Positions 60,818 to 64,000 of a stretch of 64,000 nucleotides of DNA are shown in pieces; the stretch's first letter is position 1; the number at the start of each line of letters is the position of its first letter. Location of the stretch: contig DHPF01000003.1 of assembly GCA_002407855.1 (NCBI GenBank), positions 1-64,000 of the forward strand, given 5' to 3'. The translations under genes and the position numbers were made by a program. Source of the stretch: Bacteroidales bacterium UBA5371. GTDB taxonomy: Bacteria > Bacteroidota > Bacteroidia > Bacteroidales > P3. The notes under the pieces were generated by a model, which saw only the letters and a program-made list of their open reading frames with translations, did not search any database and was not told the DNA's origin.

Positions 60818-60868
60818 AATCAAGAGATGGATAATTTAAATCAAATTCTAATAATATCTTCAAGAGAT
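60818..60868. repeat. 21-bp-period intergenic array, locus 8
   Basis: AATCAAGAGATG (60818) and AATCAAATTCTA (60839) are 21 bp apart. A third TCAAGAGATT begins at 60860, two bases short of the next expected phase. It lies in the divergent gap between rnr and the 60908 gene. Confidence 0.7.
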
Positions 60869-60907
60869 TTGCGTTAAAACCAAAAAACAACCCTTAGTTC
60901 TAAGTTA

Positions 60908-61294
60908 ATGAAGAAACAATTCTATAAGAAACCATCGTTTTGGAGAAGATTTACTATAATATTATTCCTGATTTTCATTGCTCTAAGCTTTAGACCAATT
61001 ATCAATCCAAAGGAAAAAGACTGCACAAAAATAACTCTTACCCTAAAAGACTATAAATATATTAAAGAAAAAAGGGATATACATATAATTGTTGAAAATA
61101 GCTCTAAGCACTATTATATCAATAATATATCGGAGCAAGATATTGACTTTGCTGATTTAGAAAGGCTCAAAGGTAAGGATATCGTTCTTTATGTTGTCAA
61201 TCATTGGACACTATTAGACCCTAAGCAAAACAATAAACACATTGCAAGGCTTTCAAATGGTGCCGAAACACAAATCCTATATACTGAATTTTAA
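60908..61294 (+). CDS. Small membrane-anchored protein of unknown function
   Basis: The 128-residue protein has a basic N-terminus, one transmembrane helix (about 15-33) and an outside domain of about 95 residues with mixed strands and charged residues (ITLTLKDYKYI, KRDIHIIVENSS, KGKDIVLYVVNHW). No cysteines form a clear site and no family is recognised. It lies 64 bp before the MurL-MurD fusion gene, which has its own promoter box in the gap, so linkage to peptidoglycan synthesis is only possible. Confidence 0.6.
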   Translation: MKKQFYKKPSFWRRFTIILFLIFIALSFRPIINPKEKDCTKITLTLKDYKYIKEKRDIHIIVENSSKHYYINNISEQDIDFADLERLKGKDIVLYVVNHWTLLDPKQNNKHIARLSNGAETQILYTEF

Positions 61295-61323
61295 ATCTTA
61301 ACCTTGGTTAAAAATTTTCTTTG

Positions 61324-61331
61324 TATTTTTG
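61324..61331 (+). promoter_or_regulatory. -7 box for the MurL-MurD fusion gene
   Basis: TATTTTTG matches TAnnTTTG, 28 bp before the ATG at 61359. A TTG at 61304-61306 could serve as a weak -33 element 17 bp upstream. Confidence 0.5.
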
Positions 61332-61358
61332 TTTATTAATTCAAAATTATACTCCTCT

Positions 61359-64000
61359 ATGACCCAAAGAAAGAACAACCAGAAGAAGTTTGAACAACTC
61401 AGAATAGACTATCCTCTCTTCATATATAGAAACTACACCTACTCAATTGATACGGAAAAAGAAACCATAGATATTGAATTTGAGTTTGAGTGTGGTGAGT
61501 TTTACTTTAAGCCAACTCTTAATTTCAGTATTGGAAAATCAATACAAACCATAACAAAGCCAGAAGATTTATCTGTATTAGTCTTCAATATTGGAATGGT
61601 AGAACTTATAAGTTATTGGAAAGCTTTTGCTTCTCCCATACTCATTATTGAAACAGGGACACTAACAGATAGCCAGATAGCCTTTTGGAAAAAGCTTTAT
61701 TTTAATGGATTAGGCGAATATTTCTATCTCAATAAAATTGAAACAACTCTTGACAACTTTATGACCATAGTGCCAACTGGAAGGGAGTTTGCAAAGATAA
61801 AACCTAAGTTTAGCCATAATCAGAACAAAGTTATAGTTCCAATTGGAGGGGGAAAAGACTCTGCTGTAACCTTTGCAATGCTTAGGCAAAACGGCTTTGA
61901 TACAATTCCTCTTATTATAAATCCACGAAAGGCAAACACCGATACCCTATTGGCAGAAAACTATAAAGGCAACCAGCTAACAATAATAAGGGTTTTAGAT
62001 ACAAAACTTTTAGAGCTTAATGAAAAAGGATACCTCAATGGTCATACTCCGTTTTCTGCCCTCTTAGCCTTTGCAACATTGCTACCTTCATTTGCATTGG
62101 GAGTTCCCGACATAGCTCTTAGCAATGAAAACTCTGCCAACGAATCAACCGTGAAAGGACAAGATATAAATCATCAATACTCAAAGAGTTTTGAGTTTGA
62201 ACAAGATTTTAGAGCCTATGTGAAGGAGTTTATTTCCGAAGGGTTTAATTATTTCAGTTTCCTACGTCCTCTTGCTGAGCTGCAAATAGCCCAATTATTC
62301 TCCACCTTAACGCAGTTTCACCCCATATTCCGTAGCTGTAATGTAGGCAGCAAAACAAATTCTTGGTGTTGCAATTGTCCTAAATGCTTATTTGCATACT
62401 TAATATTATCTCCATTCATATCACAAGAAAAGCTAACAAAATACTTTGGAGCAGACCTCTTAAACGCTATTTCACTACACGATACCTTTGACCAGCTAAT
62501 AGGTAAAGCCAAAGTTAAACCCTTTGAATGTATTGGAACAATAGAAGAGGTAAACTTAGCCATAGCCCTCACAATAGAGAATTTCCCTCAAACAAAAAAC
62601 CAATACTTCACAAGTTATTGGAAAGAGTTCTGTAATTCTACTCCCTATTTAGAAATGGATAAATCAAAATTTCTCTACACCTTATCTCAAGAACATAACC
62701 TCTTAAACAAATATCTTTCAATACTGAATAACCATTATGCTATCTATAAAAAGGCAGAACTCATTAGGCTTTTGGCCGACAAACAAATCATAATATTTGG
62801 ATTAGGTAAGGAAGGAGCTTCAACTTACCAACTCTTTAAGAAGCTTTTTCCGCATAAGAAACTCCTTTTGCAAGATTCCAACACCAATTTAAGCCAAGAC
62901 CCAGAGCTAATGGAAGCCCTTAGTCAAAAGAAGATTAAACTCTATTTGGGTGAACAATCGCAAAGAGCCATTAACCAACAAGTCAGAACCAATATAGTGA
63001 TTAAGTCGCCAGGGATAGCCAATTCTCATATGGAAAAACCTTATAAAGAACAGATGTTAAGCTCACAAACTGACCTCTTCCTAAGGCTTTATGGCTCACA
63101 ATGTATTGGAGTAACCGGCACCAAAGGAAAGAGTACTACTTCAACTCTTATCTATAATATTATTAAGGCAAAACATAAAGATACTTTGCTTGCAGGGAAT
63201 ATTGGAGTGCCTATGTTCGATTTGATTGATAAAATCACACCTAATACAATAATAGTTTTAGAGCTATCGGCTCATCAGCTACAATACATTAAACAATCAC
63301 CAAAGGTTTCTGTGCTTTTAAATCTCTATGAGGAACATCTTGACCATTTTGAAAGTTTTGAGGATTATCAAAAAGCAAAGCTAAATATAATCAAATACCA
63401 AGAAGGGAAAGAGAATGCTTTTATATATAATGCAAATGACAAACTAATAAGCCAGTGGATAAAGAAACTAAACCCTTCTTCAACTCTTATCCCAATTGAT
63501 GTAAAAGACTATGAGTTTGAAGAGCCTAAGTTTTTAAAAGGAGAGCATAATAAGTTTAATATAATGCTTGCCTATGAAGCTGCAAAGTTTCTTAAAACAG
63601 AAAGCAAAAAGGGATTAAATCAAATATTAGAGTTTAAGGGATTGGAACATAGGTTGGAATTTGTTGGAACAATAAACAAAATAGACTACTACAACGACTC
63701 CATTTCAACCATTCCTCAAACCACTATCTCGGCTCTTAATTCCTTAGAGGGAGTTCAAACCATTATCTTAGGAGGAAAAGACAGGGGAATTGATTACTCC
63801 GTTTTGCAAAACATACTTTACGACTACAAAGACTTAAAGAATATTGTTTTTGTTGGTAAGGCAGGAGAAAAGATGCAAAAACTAATAAAGCAAAACCCTA
63901 AGAAGAAATCTCTATTCCTTATTTCAAACAATTATAATGAGATTGTAGCTTGGTGTAAGCAAGTAACCTCAAAAGGAAAGAAAGTATTATTAAGTCCAGC
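61359..64000 (+). CDS. Fused MurL-type L-Glu epimerase and MurD-type ligase (3' end beyond window)
   Basis: The open frame runs 880 codons from ATG 61359 to the window edge without a stop. Residues about 1-450 match MurL, the UDP-MurNAc-L-Ala-L-Glu epimerase known from Xanthomonas. They show a PP-loop-like PIGGGKDS (161-168), NGHTPFSALLAF (227-238), SNENSANES (255-263) and a cysteine cluster C327, C337, C338, C340, C343. Residues about 475-880 match a Mur ligase: dinucleotide-like FGLGKEG (480-486), ATP loop GVTGTKGKST (584-593), ELSAHQLQ (635-642), EEHLDHFESF and EHRLEF followed by NDSISTIP. Known MurL partners with a MurD2 ligase that adds L-Glu. A fused enzyme could add L-Glu and then epimerise it, giving UDP-MurNAc-L-Ala-D-Glu. 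Activity is inferred from homology. Confidence 0.88.
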   Translation, partial: MTQRKNNQKKFEQLRIDYPLFIYRNYTYSIDTEKETIDIEFEFECGEFYFKPTLNFSIGKSIQTITKPEDLSVLVFNIGMVELISYWKAFASPILIIETGTLTDSQIAFWKKLYFNGLGEYFYLNKIETTLDNFMTIVPTGREFAKIKPKFSHNQNKVIVPIGGGKDSAVTFAMLRQNGFDTIPLIINPRKANTDTLLAENYKGNQLTIIRVLDTKLLELNEKGYLNGHTPFSALLAFATLLPSFALGVPDIALSNENSANESTVKGQDINHQYSKSFEFEQDFRAYVKEFISEGFNYFSFLRPLAELQIAQLFSTLTQFHPIFRSCNVGSKTNSWCCNCPKCLFAYLILSPFISQEKLTKYFGADLLNAISLHDTFDQLIGKAKVKPFECIGTIEEVNLAIALTIENFPQTKNQYFTSYWKEFCNSTPYLEMDKSKFLYTLSQEHNLLNKYLSILNNHYAIYKKAELIRLLADKQIIIFGLGKEGASTYQLFKKLFPHKKLLLQDSNTNLSQDPELMEALSQKKIKLYLGEQSQRAINQQVRTNIVIKSPGIANSHMEKPYKEQMLSSQTDLFLRLYGSQCIGVTGTKGKSTTSTLIYNIIKAKHKDTLLAGNIGVPMFDLIDKITPNTIIVLELSAHQLQYIKQSPKVSVLLNLYEEHLDHFESFEDYQKAKLNIIKYQEGKENAFIYNANDKLISQWIKKLNPSSTLIPIDVKDYEFEEPKFLKGEHNKFNIMLAYEAAKFLKTESKKGLNQILEFKGLEHRLEFVGTINKIDYYNDSISTIPQTTISALNSLEGVQTIILGGKDRGIDYSVLQNILYDYKDLKNIVFVGKAGEKMQKLIKQNPKKKSLFLISNNYNEIVAWCKQVTSKGKKVLLSP

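Overview
The window is AT-rich DNA from the phylum Bacteroidota. Four independent signs support this. Promoters repeatedly match the Bacteroidota -7 box TAnnTTTG. Three secreted proteins carry type IX secretion (T9SS) C-terminal sorting domains: one of the gliding-associated CHU_C type and two of the type A kind. TonB-dependent and outer-membrane beta-barrel receptors with carboxypeptidase-like N-terminal domains are present. So are families typical of the phylum: DUF4249, an HU-like DNA-binding protein, bifunctional RelA/SpoT, and RNase H with a viroplasmin domain. I cannot name the genus.

Layout. 1-3.8 kb: tRNA-Ile, a thioesterase, TadA and a bifunctional (p)ppGpp enzyme. 4.4-8.6 kb: a surface operon of TonB receptor, DUF4249 lipoprotein and a cysteine-less formylglycine-generating-enzyme-like protein. 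8.6-14.3 kb: mostly minus strand, with GNAT, MATE and DUF4405 genes and then a five-gene envelope cluster (AI-2E family, unknown, holin-like, YtxH, 50-aa membrane protein); comF lies between the two groups on plus. 14.7-22.4 kb: a plus-strand run of yebC, a membrane protein, an RsmI-like methylase, rarA, a dihydrouridine synthase, a K+/H+ antiporter and an acyl-CoA synthetase. 22.4-23.6 kb: divergent rubrerythrin and thioredoxin-like genes.

23.6-32.6 kb is an accessory island. It starts with the C-terminal remnant of a helicase-type restriction subunit, which abuts a higher-GC fragment at about position 24149. That fragment holds a headless GH19 lysozyme/chitinase gene overlapping a coiled-coil lipoprotein gene, a phage-lysis-like pair. 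A 110-bp hairpin follows. Then comes a complete type III-like restriction-modification cassette (Res, Mod, small Xre regulator), bracketed on both sides by stretches rich in the word GCGTTGG. Beyond it are REP-like hairpins and a degraded gene end.

32.6-50.7 kb: HU-like protein, RNase H, a 1395-residue T9SS cell-surface protein, topA, a BspA-type leucine-rich-repeat T9SS protein, an HsdR_N-like protein, an outer-membrane receptor, and an operon ending in a degenerate sigma-54-activator-like ATPase. 50.8-60.7 kb: anmK, murF, a glycosyltransferase and a flippase, then folA, thyA, purD and rnr. The window ends inside a long plus-strand gene (61359 to beyond 64000). It fuses a MurL-type UDP-MurNAc-L-Ala-L-Glu epimerase domain to a MurD-type ligase. 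Together with murF and anmK this makes the right end a peptidoglycan-precursor neighbourhood.

The two most interesting signals are the MurL-MurD fusion and a family of short intergenic tandem arrays. At least eight gaps between genes carry degenerate units related to TTAGAATCAAGAGATA at an almost constant 21-bp period, in both orientations. Three other gaps carry unrelated sequences at a 22-23 bp period. The spacing is better conserved than the sequence.
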